Positions 27,410 to 35,235 of a stretch of DNA of 53,330 nt are shown here, one piece after another. Each line of letters begins with the position of its first letter. The first letter of the stretch is position 1. Source of the stretch: a virus; IMG/VR virus record IMGVR_UViG_3300022685_000036, positions 1 to 53,330 of that record; one strand, written 5' to 3'. The notes under the pieces are model-generated. The model saw nothing but the letters and a program-made list of their open reading frames with translations, did no database searches and was not told the DNA's origin. Both the position numbers and the translations under genes were made by a program.

Positions 27410-28816
27410 ATGCCACTTCCCGCCCTCTACCGCCATCAGGCCGAAGCGCTCGCCGCCTACGGCGACCGCGTCGCGTTTGCCTACCTCTGGGAACAGGGGA
27501 CCGGCAAGACAGTGATCGCGTTGGCTGAAGCCGCAGCAGCCCTCGATTCCGGCCACACTACCAACGTTCTCGTTGTTGCGCCAAAAGGCGTCCACACCAA
27601 CTGGGTAAACCGCGAGATCCCCAAGCACACGCCGCATATCGACGCTGTGGCCTGGTCCTCCCACGCGCGGGATCGCCGCGCGGCGGCGGACGCGACGCTG
27701 TTCGCGATCAACTACGAAGCTCTCGCCACCAAAGCGGGGTTCGCCGCTGCGCAGAACTTTGTGCGGTCCGGGCCGACGTTGCTGATCGCGGATGAATCTT
27801 CATACATTAAATCGCCATCCGCCATCCGCACACGCAACACGCTAGCGCTGGCGCGGCTATGCCCGGTGCGGCGCATTCTCAACGGCACCCCAATCGAGAA
27901 CGCGCCTATTGACCTGTTCTCACAGTTCGAGCTGCTGCAGCCCGGTGCGCTCGGATTTCGGAAGCACTCTGATTTCATCGCCAACTACGCGAAGTTGCTT
28001 CCGGCGGATCATCCAATCGTGGTTGCGGCTGTAGCAAGATCGCGCTGCAACTTCGCGCCGCAGATCATCGAGCGCGACGCCCGTGGAAGACCAATCTGGC
28101 GAAACCTCGACCATCTCCGAGACCGCGTCCGGAATTGGTCATCGCGGTTGCGGAAAGAGGATTGCTTGGATTTGCCGCCGAAAGTGTACGAGCGTTCTTA
28201 TTTCTCGCTACCGGCGGAGGCTCGTCGCCATTACAACGCGCTGAAATCGGAACACGCCACAGAGATCGAAGAAGCGCTTGTGACCGTCACCCCGCTCACC
28301 GCGCTAACGAAGCTGCAGCAGGTCACATCCGGATTCATCAACGTTGATGGCGAGCCGCGCTATCTTCTGGAGAACAACCCTCGAATCGCAGCCGTCCAGA
28401 GCATTGTCGATTCGTTGCCGGCCGACCGTTCCGTTATCCTCTGGGCGCGGTTCCGCGAGGAGATCGAAGCGCTGTGCGCCGCGCTCCCAGGCGCCGTGCG
28501 GTACGACGGGTCAACCCCTGCGGCTGACCGCGAGCGAGCTGTAGACGCCTTCCAGAGCGGCGCTGCGCGGTTCTTCGTCGGCAACCCGTCGGCGGGTGGG
28601 CGAGGGCTGACGCTGACGCGGGCGAGCGTGGTGATTTACGTCTCGAACTCGTTCAGCTACGGGCACCGCGCACAGTCCGAGGACAGGGCGCACCGCATAG
28701 GGCAAGACAGATCGGTCACCTACATCGATCTGATTGCTGAAGACACAATCGACGAGAAAATCGTCGACGTACTGACAGATAAGCAAAATGTTGCAAGAGA
28801 CATCATCGATGGATAA
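27410..28816 (+). CDS. SNF2-family DEAD/H helicase
   Basis: The start MPLPALYRHQAEALAAYG at 27410 follows TTGGAGTCTGACG. The 468-residue protein has all SF2/SNF2 motifs: the Q-type start, Walker A WEQGTGKT (around 27-34), motif II DESSYIKS, motif III RRILNGTPIEN, and in the second domain GGRGLTLTRASVVIYVSN, then RAHRIGQDRSVTYIDLI. It is a compact, phage-type SNF2 translocase likely acting in recombination or replication restart. It overlaps the YqaJ exonuclease gene, with which it probably forms a recombination pair. Confidence 0.92.
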   Translation: MPLPALYRHQAEALAAYGDRVAFAYLWEQGTGKTVIALAEAAAALDSGHTTNVLVVAPKGVHTNWVNREIPKHTPHIDAVAWSSHARDRRAAADATLFAINYEALATKAGFAAAQNFVRSGPTLLIADESSYIKSPSAIRTRNTLALARLCPVRRILNGTPIENAPIDLFSQFELLQPGALGFRKHSDFIANYAKLLPADHPIVVAAVARSRCNFAPQIIERDARGRPIWRNLDHLRDRVRNWSSRLRKEDCLDLPPKVYERSYFSLPAEARRHYNALKSEHATEIEEALVTVTPLTALTKLQQVTSGFINVDGEPRYLLENNPRIAAVQSIVDSLPADRSVILWARFREEIEALCAALPGAVRYDGSTPAADRERAVDAFQSGAARFFVGNPSAGGRGLTLTRASVVIYVSNSFSYGHRAQSEDRAHRIGQDRSVTYIDLIAEDTIDEKIVDVLTDKQNVARDIIDG

Positions 28817-29744
28817 TTTCCACGCTGAACGGCGGGAAGGCTTGGGCGGCAGCGACATCGGCGTGCTGCTCGGCTTTTCAATCAAGACGCCTTACGAACT
28901 GTGGCTGGAGAAAACGGGACAGGAAGAGCAGTTTGAAGGCAACTTGGCCACCCGCATGGGCACTCGGCTCGAAGAGGCCGTTGCGCAGGAATACGCTTCT
29001 GCCACAGGCCACAAGGTTCAGCGCTATCATCAAATGCTGCGCCATCCGGAAGCGCCCCTGATTGGCCACCCAGACCGACTCGTCGTTCCGGAAGGACAAC
29101 AGTCGGCTGTATGGTTCGGTCGGATTCGCGCTAGGAAAGGTCTGGAATGCAAAACCGTCAATCCCCATGCTTTCGCGGCCTGGAACGACGAGCTACCGGA
29201 CGCCTATCGAGCGCAAGCGCAAACGTACATGACGCTGACGGGCTGCCACCAATGGGACGTGGCCGCGCTGGTTGGTGGGAATTTGCGGTTTGAAATCTTT
29301 CCCGTCGAGCACGACCCGGATCTCGAAGAGCGCATCTTGGCGCTGGTCAGCGACTGGTGGGACCGCCACGTGATCGGCGGCGAGCCGCCCACCCCCACCA
29401 CCGAGCGGGAGGCGCGGCTCCGGTACGCGAAGGCGAGCAAAGGCAAAACGATCGTCGTTGAGGATGACGTCGCTTCTGCAATCGAAGAGCTGAAAACCAT
29501 TCGTGCAGAAATAGCCGAACTCGAAAGGCGAAAGCAAGCGCTACGCAACACGCTGATTCCGGAACTCGGCGACGCGACAGAGATCGTCGACAGTGACGGT
29601 GTGTTGTTGGCGACTTACCGGCAGAACCGCGATTCGCGAAAGGTGAATTGGGAAGCAATTTCCAAAATGCTTCCAGCTTCCGTCATAAAAGAGAACACCG
29701 AGTCGGTCCTCGGCGCCAGAGTGCTGCGGCTGATAGGAGACTAA
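28809..29744 (+). CDS. YqaJ-type (lambda exonuclease-like) nuclease
   Basis: The start MDNFHAERREGLGGSDIG at 28809 fits the family N-terminus; an ATG at 28788 is possible. The 311-residue PD-(D/E)XK exonuclease shows GGSDIGVLLG, an early acidic block GTRLEEAVAQEYA, a GHPDRLV strand with Asp, and the E-x-K pair in RKGLECKTVNPHAF, then YRAQAQTYMTLTG. A coiled-coil tail follows (EELKTIRAEIAELERRKQAL). Such 5'-3' exonucleases supply single strands for phage annealing. No RecT/Beta partner is recognised. Confidence 0.88.
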   Translation: MDNFHAERREGLGGSDIGVLLGFSIKTPYELWLEKTGQEEQFEGNLATRMGTRLEEAVAQEYASATGHKVQRYHQMLRHPEAPLIGHPDRLVVPEGQQSAVWFGRIRARKGLECKTVNPHAFAAWNDELPDAYRAQAQTYMTLTGCHQWDVAALVGGNLRFEIFPVEHDPDLEERILALVSDWWDRHVIGGEPPTPTTEREARLRYAKASKGKTIVVEDDVASAIEELKTIRAEIAELERRKQALRNTLIPELGDATEIVDSDGVLLATYRQNRDSRKVNWEAISKMLPASVIKENTESVLGARVLRLIGD

Positions 29745-29746
29745 CA

Positions 29747-29905
29747 ATGAAAGCTCCTGACGTCAAAGGAGGTCGCGTTCAGTTTACGGTGCGGTTACCG
29801 CCACAGCTGTACATCGAACTCTCGAAGCTCGCCAAAAAAGAAACACGCACAATGACCAGTTTGGTCGAAATCTCAATAAAGAGGTACCTTGATGAAAATC
29901 GCTGA
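29747..29905 (+). CDS. Ribbon-helix-helix (Arc-like) DNA-binding protein
   Basis: The start MKAPDVKGGRVQFTVRLP follows GGAGACTAACA. The 52-residue protein has a ribbon VQFTVRLPPQLYIELSKLAK and a second helix TMTSLVEISIKRYLDE, the Arc/MetJ fold that binds operators as a dimer. It is the only clear transcription-factor-like protein in the early region. It could act on the palindromes in the phage promoters; that link is untested. Confidence 0.78.
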   Translation: MKAPDVKGGRVQFTVRLPPQLYIELSKLAKKETRTMTSLVEISIKRYLDENR

Positions 29906-30431
29906 ATACAGCTCGGAAGCTGGCGGCACCGTAAAGCAGCTCAAAGAGACATCCATCCGTATGCTGGAGGCTGTCGTCCGCGGAGACTCGGATGGTTTTC
30001 GAGAAGAAGCCGAGTCGGTTCACACCCTAATTGAGCACATTCTCGGAATTGAGCATCGCCTATCCGGAAAAGCGAGCATGGCGATGAGTATCGACGATAT
30101 GTTCAACAAGTCTTTCACCGAACTGTCTTCCCGTATTCACAGCGACAACTACAAGAAAGGCTTCTGGCCAGACGAAATCGAGAGCCGCAACCCTGGTGAA
30201 GCGATCGCGCTGATGCACTCCGAGCTGAGCGAAGCGCTGGAGGCGTACCGCCACGGTCTACCGATGAGCGAGAAGATCCCCAACTTCAGTAACGCCGAAG
30301 AAGAGTTCGCGGACCTCATCATCCGTGTGATGGACTTCACAGGCGCGCATCGCATGCGCATCGCAGAAGCCGTCCTCGCGAAACTTGACTACAACCGTAG
30401 CCGCCCACAGAAGCACGGGAAGGAGTTCTGA
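29892..30431 (+). CDS. MazG-like nucleotide pyrophosphohydrolase
   Basis: The ATG at 29892, 7 nt after AGAGG, is preferred to a TTG one codon earlier. The 179-residue protein has a C-terminal helical MazG-type domain: EAIALMHSELSEALEAYRHG followed by NAEEEFADLIIRVMDFTG and HRMRIAEAVLAKLDYN, with the ExxE and ExxD metal sites. Phage MazG-like enzymes lower (p)ppGpp or clean nucleotide pools. The N-terminal 75 residues are an extra helical domain. It overlaps the RHH gene by 14 bp. Confidence 0.83.
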   Translation: MKIAEYSSEAGGTVKQLKETSIRMLEAVVRGDSDGFREEAESVHTLIEHILGIEHRLSGKASMAMSIDDMFNKSFTELSSRIHSDNYKKGFWPDEIESRNPGEAIALMHSELSEALEAYRHGLPMSEKIPNFSNAEEEFADLIIRVMDFTGAHRMRIAEAVLAKLDYNRSRPQKHGKEF

Positions 30432-30434
30432 CGA

Positions 30435-30554
30435 ATGAGCGATTCGCTATTACTCGAATTAGGCGACACCTGCCCGTCCAGAAGTGGTGTGACTGCCGTG
30501 AGAGAGCGGCGCCTTTCAACGTCCTGGGGCATGTGGATGGAGCGTAAGCAATGA
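30435..30554 (+). CDS. Very small protein, 39 residues
   Basis: An ATG 3 bp after the MazG stop opens a 39-residue frame, MSDSLLLELGDTCPSRSGVT then a basic half ending WGMWMERKQ. The upstream GGAGTTCTGACGA could be a ribosome-binding site. Nothing else fills this gap. Function unknown. Confidence 0.42.
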   Translation: MSDSLLLELGDTCPSRSGVTAVRERRLSTSWGMWMERKQ

Positions 30555-30563
30555 GTCACAGCA

Positions 30564-30776
30564 ATGGCTAACCATTACAACCATATTTTAGTTAGGTTTG
30601 AAGAGCCTGGGGTTGCTCCGTCAATTAAACGATACGAGCTACCTGAAGAGCCTTATGCGCAAGCTTTACTGCTAAAGGCTTTAAGCATGTCTCCTATCGT
30701 TAAAGATTTGGGTACAGTAATACAGGGTCATTGGAGTCCTATCAACACGGAAAAACAAAATGAAATAGACCACTAA
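30564..30776 (+). CDS. Small protein, unknown
   Basis: The 70-residue protein begins MANHYNHILVRFEEPG and contains KRYELPEEPYAQALLLKALS. It is more AT-rich than flanking genes. The upstream signal is weak (AGTCACAGCA). No family is recognised. Confidence 0.55.
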   Translation: MANHYNHILVRFEEPGVAPSIKRYELPEEPYAQALLLKALSMSPIVKDLGTVIQGHWSPINTEKQNEIDH

Positions 30777-30830
30777 ACCGGGAGAAGTCCGACACGCCCA
30801 AGCGCGGGCGCAGCCGCTGGAGATGAACCA

Positions 30831-31157
30831 ATGGAAACCAAGACTTGCACAAAATGTAACGATGTCAAGCCGCTGGAGATGTTCAGCAAACGCGCCAGCA
30901 GTCCGGATGGCTTTAATTCGTGGTGCAAGCAGTGCTATTCGGATTATAGGAAAAAACACGCCGCCCGGCAAAAGCCGAATCTGCCACCGCACCATATTAA
31001 AAAGTGTGGCAAATGCGGAAAGGCCAAGCCAGCGGCTGCTTTCTACAAGGATGTCTACAGCCTGGATGGACACACACACTGGTGCAAGCAATGCATCTTG
31101 GTTCGTCAGAGGGACTACGTCGCCCGGCTGAGAGAGCAAGCGCAGTCCCGGAGATAA
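30831..31157 (+). CDS. Double zinc-finger protein, endonuclease VII-like N-terminal motif
   Basis: The 108-residue protein has two copies of the same zinc module: METKTCTKCNDVKPLEMF to WCKQCYSDYRKKH, and KCGKCGKAKPAAAFYKD to WCKQCILVRQRDY. This CxxC ... F ... CxxC pattern is common at the front of HNH and endonuclease VII-type proteins, but the nuclease part is absent. It is basic, so DNA or RNA binding is likely. The CCGCTGGAGATGAACCA site lies before the start. Confidence 0.75.
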   Translation: METKTCTKCNDVKPLEMFSKRASSPDGFNSWCKQCYSDYRKKHAARQKPNLPPHHIKKCGKCGKAKPAAAFYKDVYSLDGHTHWCKQCILVRQRDYVARLREQAQSRR

Positions 31158-31161
31158 GCTC

Positions 31162-31644
31162 GTGAAGACCATGACCGACAACGACTGGAGTGCCTTAGAG
31201 GCATCCATCAGGCACTGGCGGGACAACGAAGCCCGCCAGAAAGAAGATAAGGATCTTTCTGTTGGCATGGATGCCTGCGCGCTGTGCCAACTCCAAAAGC
31301 GGCGCGTGTGGAACGTCATTTCGAAAGCGTTCACCGACGAAGACGCAGGCGGGGTGGCGCCGACCGTCTGCTGCACGACCGCAGACGCGGAAGATGAGTA
31401 CGCGGAAGACTGGCCCATGGGGAGGACCATCAGCCCATGCGTCATCGCGGAATTCACAGGGCGTCCAAGTTGCGAAGGCACGCCCTATTACGATGCCGCG
31501 GCGGAAGAAATCCCCGCGTCGGTGATGACGCAGTGGCTGGAACAGCTTTATGCGCACATGCGCAACCCGGAAGTCAACGCGGCACCGGCGGTCAAGGACT
31601 CCTGGACCAACGAAGAGCCAAGCAGCGGGGTTTTCCGTGTCTGA
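31162..31644 (+). CDS. Unknown protein, 160 residues (GTG start likely)
   Basis: GTG at 31162 has GGAGATAAG at proper spacing; an ATG at 31171 is the alternative. The acidic protein contains DACALCQLQKRRVWN and CCTTADAEDEYAEDW, then EFTGRPSCEGTPYYDA, with six Cys that may bind metal. The C-terminal 40 residues look disordered. Not recognised. Confidence 0.62.
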   Translation: MKTMTDNDWSALEASIRHWRDNEARQKEDKDLSVGMDACALCQLQKRRVWNVISKAFTDEDAGGVAPTVCCTTADAEDEYAEDWPMGRTISPCVIAEFTGRPSCEGTPYYDAAAEEIPASVMTQWLEQLYAHMRNPEVNAAPAVKDSWTNEEPSSGVFRV

Positions 31645-31822
31645 GACCCCCTCCAAAGAGCAGATCGAGCGCGCCAGAAGCCTGGTCGCGCTGGCGCATT
31701 ACGTCGTCAATCATCTGATCGGGATCGGTATGCGGCTTGACTATGGTGGTCCTGCGATTTGCCTCCCCCAGCCCCAACTCTCCAAACAAAACGGATCTTT
31801 CTTCCAAGAGGAAAAGCAATGA
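31637..31822 (+). CDS. Small protein, unknown (GTG start)
   Basis: A GTG at 31637 inside the end of the upstream gene opens a 61-residue frame with one helix (KEQIERARSLVALAHYVVNH) and a hydrophobic middle. The C-terminal part overlaps the lipoprotein start by 4 bp. The frame would also extend upstream, but that part is out-of-frame sequence of the preceding gene. Confidence 0.45.
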   Translation: MSETPSKEQIERARSLVALAHYVVNHLIGIGMRLDYGGPAICLPQPQLSKQNGSFFQEEKQ

Positions 31823-32334
31823 ACTTCAACACTGTCACCGCCGCCGCGCTGGCCATCTCCCTGTCCGGCTGCGCGATCACCAAGCCGCCGGGGCGGACTG
31901 TCGAGGGCCGCCCCAGCAACCCCCTCGCCTACACCGCGGACGTGGCGCAGTCAGCAGATGCTGCCACCGCCGTTGCCGCGACTGTGCTGCCTGGATTTAT
32001 GGAGTTGAACCCCCTCGGGCTCATGCTGGTGCCGGTCAAGTTCCGCATGGCAGCCATGGCCGAGAACAACACGTCCGAGGACTGCGAGTCGGCCCAGAAG
32101 GCTATCGCCATCGGCGGCCTCGGTCCAGCGGCGTGGGGCGCCGTGCTCTTCGCCGGCGGCACCGTGGCCACCGCGGGCGCGGCGTTGGTGGCCGCGCCCG
32201 CGGCCCTGTGGGCGTCTGGCCTGCTCGACAAGAGCGCCGAGGCACGTTGTGCGGACGCCCGCCCGCTCACCAAGAAGGAGCGCACTGCGCTGACTGAGAA
32301 GATGGACGCTGACCGTGCGATGTGGGGGTTTTGA
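31819..32334 (+). CDS. Phage lipoprotein
   Basis: The 171-residue protein starts MNFNTVTAAALAISLSGC, a signal peptide with a lipobox (LSGC) and a lipidated Cys18. A hydrophobic Gly/Ala segment at about 100-130 (AAWGAVLFAGGTVATAGAAL) may insert in a membrane. It ends with a charged helix. Such phage lipoproteins often block superinfection or act in host surface changes. A GAGGAAAAGCA site precedes it. Confidence 0.72.
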   Translation: MNFNTVTAAALAISLSGCAITKPPGRTVEGRPSNPLAYTADVAQSADAATAVAATVLPGFMELNPLGLMLVPVKFRMAAMAENNTSEDCESAQKAIAIGGLGPAAWGAVLFAGGTVATAGAALVAAPAALWASGLLDKSAEARCADARPLTKKERTALTEKMDADRAMWGF

Positions 32335-32376
32335 TGAAAGACTACAAACCTGCCAACCCAACCACAGGAGAATAAA

Positions 32377-32895
32377 ATGACCATCATCAACCTGACCCAA
32401 CACGCAGCCACGCCCGCCCAAAAGGCGGCGGGTGTCGTCGATGTCCACAACCGCGACGCGCTGACTCGCCTGCTGACCGTACAGGTTAGTGGGGAGTATG
32501 GGTTCTCGAGCCTGTCCAAGGAGGGACAGAAAGTGGTTCTGGACATGCGCGTCGGGCAGATCCTGTCCGAGTTCGTCTTCCCCGCCGTCACGGCAGAGCA
32601 GCGTCAGTACCTGGCCAGCATCTACGCAGCCGGTCAGAACGACTACCACGTCGACCCCGACGCGTGGGCGGCGGGACTGTCCCTCACCGAGCTGAGCCAG
32701 CTCGGAAAGCCGACCGTCAAGGCCATGATCGGCGGCTTCGCGCCGCTGGTCGCCAACCTGACCGAGCGCCTGAAGGGAATTGGCGTTCGGCCCGTGGTCG
32801 CCTTGAGCGACCGCGTGTCCAAGGAGGAAGCGCTTAGCGACGGCAGCGTCCGCAAAACACAAGCGTTCGTCCACTGCGGGTTCTACGAGTTGTAG
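32377..32895 (+). CDS. Unknown phage protein, Rossmann-like
   Basis: The 172-residue protein has an N-terminal MTIINLTQHAATPAQKAAGV block and a C-terminal MIGGFAPLVANLTERLKG, GVRPVVALSDRVSKEE, DGSVRKTQAFVHCGFYEL. This start and end (NLTQHxAT, SDRxSxE, FVHxGFY) recur in phage and plasmid proteins with no known role; strand-helix alternation suggests a Rossmannoid fold. A nucleotide-binding role is only a guess. A CACAGGAGAATAAA site supports the start. Confidence 0.75.
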   Translation: MTIINLTQHAATPAQKAAGVVDVHNRDALTRLLTVQVSGEYGFSSLSKEGQKVVLDMRVGQILSEFVFPAVTAEQRQYLASIYAAGQNDYHVDPDAWAAGLSLTELSQLGKPTVKAMIGGFAPLVANLTERLKGIGVRPVVALSDRVSKEEALSDGSVRKTQAFVHCGFYEL

Positions 32896-32949
32896 GCCCG
32901 CATCAACAAACAGGCTGCGCGAGCGCGCAACCCCGACCGGAGCAACGAC

Positions 32950-33198
32950 ATGAGCGATCAACACTACGTCCTGCGGGGCGCCATCAGTGGTACACCGTTC
33001 GCATCTCAGGATGAGATGCCGGATGACTTCGGCCACCCCGTCGAGTGGGACGGCGAAGAGTGCTTCTGGGCACTCGAAACCGTAACTCCGCCGCGGCGCC
33101 ACTGCCCCGAGTGCGGCTCCGCGCCGTATGCGGCGCCGAACCCCCCAAAGGGCACCGATGTTCGGTGCCCCGAATGCGACACGAGGTGGATCGTATGA
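32950..33198 (+). CDS. Zinc-ribbon protein
   Basis: The 82-residue protein has an N-terminal beta region and a C-terminal zinc ribbon, HCPECGSAPYAAPN then VRCPECDTRWIV (two CxxC). It is preceded by CGGAGCAACGAC. It probably binds nucleic acid or protein. Confidence 0.7.
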   Translation: MSDQHYVLRGAISGTPFASQDEMPDDFGHPVEWDGEECFWALETVTPPRRHCPECGSAPYAAPNPPKGTDVRCPECDTRWIV

Positions 33199-33419
33199 AG
33201 ACCGACCCCAACCAGCGCCACCGCATGGCACTCAAGACCCTTCGCTGAGCAGCATTCCCGCTGCCTGTGTGGCGCACCGAGCCCGGCATGGATGGCCCGT
33301 CAGGCGATGTGTGGTTTGACAACTCCGGCCGCCTTCGCGCGACCGGCGGAGCCAACCAGCCTGCTACAAAATCAGATGAACGGCCGTACTACGGCCCCGT
33401 GGAGGACCACTCCGGATGA
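33195..33419 (+). pseudogene. Frame interrupted by one in-frame TGA
   Basis: The ATG at 33195 (overlapping the zinc-ribbon stop, ATGA) gives 17 codons, MKTDPNQRHRMALKTLR, and then a TGA at 33246. The same frame stays open for 57 further codons (WRTEPGMDGPSGDVWFDNSG to YYGPVEDHSG) and ends by overlapping the next gene (ATGA). The spacing fits one 75-codon gene broken by a stop. The second part could still be translated from GTG 33267 or ATG 33288, giving a 50- or 43-residue protein. Confidence 0.45.
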
Positions 33420-33817
33420 ACACCGACCCAAGAGCCCGGCAATTCCGGGCGATCAAGACCGTTGAGCGCGCCCTGTTCCCCGAAAAGTGGGGCACGGGGA
33501 AGATCTTTCCTCTTGTGGACCTGACCCCGCAGGAGGGGCTCACCGTCTGGCGCGCGCCGGAGTCGCAGCCGCTGACCGAAAATGGCGGCACTATGTACAC
33601 GTACCCGGCTCTGATCTATGCGGAGCCGGAAGTCATCCACCTGGAGCGCGATAGCGGTCTAGAGTGGATGGCGAGCGCGTGGGGCGGCAAGCCCCGAACG
33701 TGCTTGTGGACGAAGTACATGCGCTTCGATCTCGACAGCGCCATGTACCGCTTGGCGCTGGCGTATCCGGGAGTGCGGATCGAAGTCCTCCCGGATGTTG
33801 ATCCGGACGAAGACTGA
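33416..33817 (+). CDS. Unknown protein, 133 residues
   Basis: The start MNTDPRARQFRAIKTVERAL overlaps the upstream frame. The middle (YTYPALIYAEPEVIHLERDS) and RTCLWTKYMRFDLDSAMYRL suggest an alpha-beta fold; the C-terminus is acidic (DVDPDED). No motif is recognised. Confidence 0.65.
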   Translation: MNTDPRARQFRAIKTVERALFPEKWGTGKIFPLVDLTPQEGLTVWRAPESQPLTENGGTMYTYPALIYAEPEVIHLERDSGLEWMASAWGGKPRTCLWTKYMRFDLDSAMYRLALAYPGVRIEVLPDVDPDED

Positions 33818-33857
33818 CCACCCCGCCCGGCTTGGCCGGGCACAATAGGAGAACCCT

Positions 33858-34178
33858 ATGCCACAAGCTCCTTCGTACATACAAGCTAGGACCTGCTCGG
33901 ACGGCGATGGCTTATGCTGGCCCATCCCGCCCGAAGCAGGATTCTATGTCTTGTCAGCCCCTGGGGGGCACCGCTGCGCCCTGTACAAGAAGAACAAACC
34001 GACCCCGGTTCAGCACGGGATTGGGCAGCAGTACGATGGGCGCGCCACCCACGTGCCGAAACTGCTGGAAAACGCCCAGCTTGAGTTCGTTGCAGAGGTT
34101 GGCCCCACAGGGGGTTTCTTTTCAGAGCATGCGGCAGTTGATGCGGCGCTGCTACCACTGCGCGCCGCAGATGCGTGA
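33858..34178 (+). CDS. Unknown protein, 106 residues
   Basis: The start follows a good TAGGAGAACCCT site and a short hairpin CCCGGC-TTG-GCCGGG (33825-33839). The protein begins MPQAPSYIQARTCSDGDG and has QLEFVAEVGPTGGFFSEHAA near the end. Not recognised. About 250 bp after its stop hold no convincing gene: the frame from 34203 (MTPFLIFVRGQYLGVINAEL) soon becomes Arg-rich and may be a decayed gene. Confidence 0.62.
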   Translation: MPQAPSYIQARTCSDGDGLCWPIPPEAGFYVLSAPGGHRCALYKKNKPTPVQHGIGQQYDGRATHVPKLLENAQLEFVAEVGPTGGFFSEHAAVDAALLPLRAADA

Positions 34179-34430
34179 CTGGGGTCGGATCGCCGTCCCG
34201 GCATGACACCCTTTCTCATTTTCGTCCGCGGTCAGTATCTAGGCGTCATCAACGCCGAACTGGACGGGGTTAGGCGGCGAGTGCCCGTCCGGCGACTATC
34301 GACAAAACCCCGCCAGTGCGCGGCGCTGACCTCCTCTTGTCGTGACCGACTCCAGGCAGCGCGCGTGCACCGTTCGCCCCACGATACGGGGCACAACCCA
34401 ACCCAATCTGAGAGACCATTGGCCATGACC

Positions 34431-34505
34431 ATGAACTACAACGTCGTTTCAGCCGCCGCCGTGCCGGTCATCTCTCTGTCCGGCTGCGCGGTGTGGCGGT
34501 TGTGA
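34431..34505 (+). pseudogene. Truncated lipoprotein signal peptide copy
   Basis: MNYNVVSAAAVPVISLSGCA repeats the signal peptide of the lipoprotein at 31819 (MNFNTVTAAALAISLSGCA), then stops after VWRL, 24 codons in all. An ATG two codons earlier is possible. It looks like a duplication that lost its body. A 24-residue lipopeptide could still be made; small lysis lipopeptides of about this design exist in colicin plasmids, so function is not excluded. Confidence 0.5.
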
Positions 34506-34906
34506 TAAACACAATCCTCATCCACCAACTCCCGCGCGCGGAAGATGGCACGCAGCAGTTCGCCGTGTGGGATGCCCGTAGTAGGTGGGACGGCTGGAAG
34601 CTAGGGTACTGCGTGGAGCCTGGACACTACGCGGTACACGCCGGAATCGTGCCGTTCGAGATTACCTCAGCAGGAACCTTCGACGACTGCACCCACTACC
34701 GACTAGAGAACCCCGACCATCAAAACGTGTACGTCACGTGCCAGACCGTCGAGCCCGACGGCACGCCGACGCCAGAGCAGGACGGCGGACCGGTCCCCGT
34801 GAGCACGGTATCGACGATGTATCTAATGATGGGCCTGCTCATCCTTGTCGCCGTAAGACTGCGGCGTAAAACTAACCTTGTAGAAAGCAAATGGCAAATC
34901 AAATGA
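34493..34906 (+). CDS. Membrane-anchored unknown protein
   Basis: The 137-residue protein (GTG start) has a globular part (FAVWDARSRWDGWKLGYCVE; CTHYRLENPDHQNVYVTCQT), a Pro/Gly-rich spacer and one C-terminal membrane helix, TMYLMMGLLILVAVRLRRK, with a short basic tail. This looks like a type of single-span protein with the globular domain outside the cytoplasm. The first residues MAVVINTILIHQ are hydrophobic too. Not recognised. Confidence 0.62.
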   Translation: MAVVINTILIHQLPRAEDGTQQFAVWDARSRWDGWKLGYCVEPGHYAVHAGIVPFEITSAGTFDDCTHYRLENPDHQNVYVTCQTVEPDGTPTPEQDGGPVPVSTVSTMYLMMGLLILVAVRLRRKTNLVESKWQIK

Positions 34907-35187
34907 CAGACCTAGTGCCCTTGAATTACCAACCATATTTTGAAGATAAGGTTAAAGACTTGACTAAAAAAGAAAAAGCCGTTTTTATAAGAATCATAAG
35001 AGAAAGCAAACGAGACCAGATTGAAAGACTATTGAGAGCCATAAAAAACAAAGATAATGAAATGGCGAATGGTATGACCTACAGAATGAAACCAGAAGAC
35101 ACGTACAGGGCCAGAAAAATGGTCATCATTCTTAGCGAAAGTTTGAAAAACGAAGAAGACCTGGTAAGGGTTATGTACCCCTATTAA
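34891..35187 (+). CDS. AT-rich charged helical protein, possible recent import
   Basis: The 98-residue protein is Lys/Arg/Glu-rich and helical (DKVKDLTKKEKAVFIRIIRE; IERLLRAIKNKDNEMANGMT). The gene is clearly more AT-rich than its neighbours, with many AAA/ATA codons, so it probably came from another source. It overlaps the upstream gene by 16 bp. Function unknown. Confidence 0.65.
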   Translation: MANQMTDLVPLNYQPYFEDKVKDLTKKEKAVFIRIIRESKRDQIERLLRAIKNKDNEMANGMTYRMKPEDTYRARKMVIILSESLKNEEDLVRVMYPY

Positions 35188-35235
35188 AAAGAGAAACCTA
35201 CAGGCATTGAGAAGCCCTAACCCTTGGAGAGACAG

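Noticed and set aside
34203-34505. One 100-residue gene from 34203 to 34505
   Set aside because: The first 22 residues look protein-like, but the middle is Arg/Ser-rich and the end is the lipoprotein signal copy; it looks like accidental readthrough of decayed pieces.
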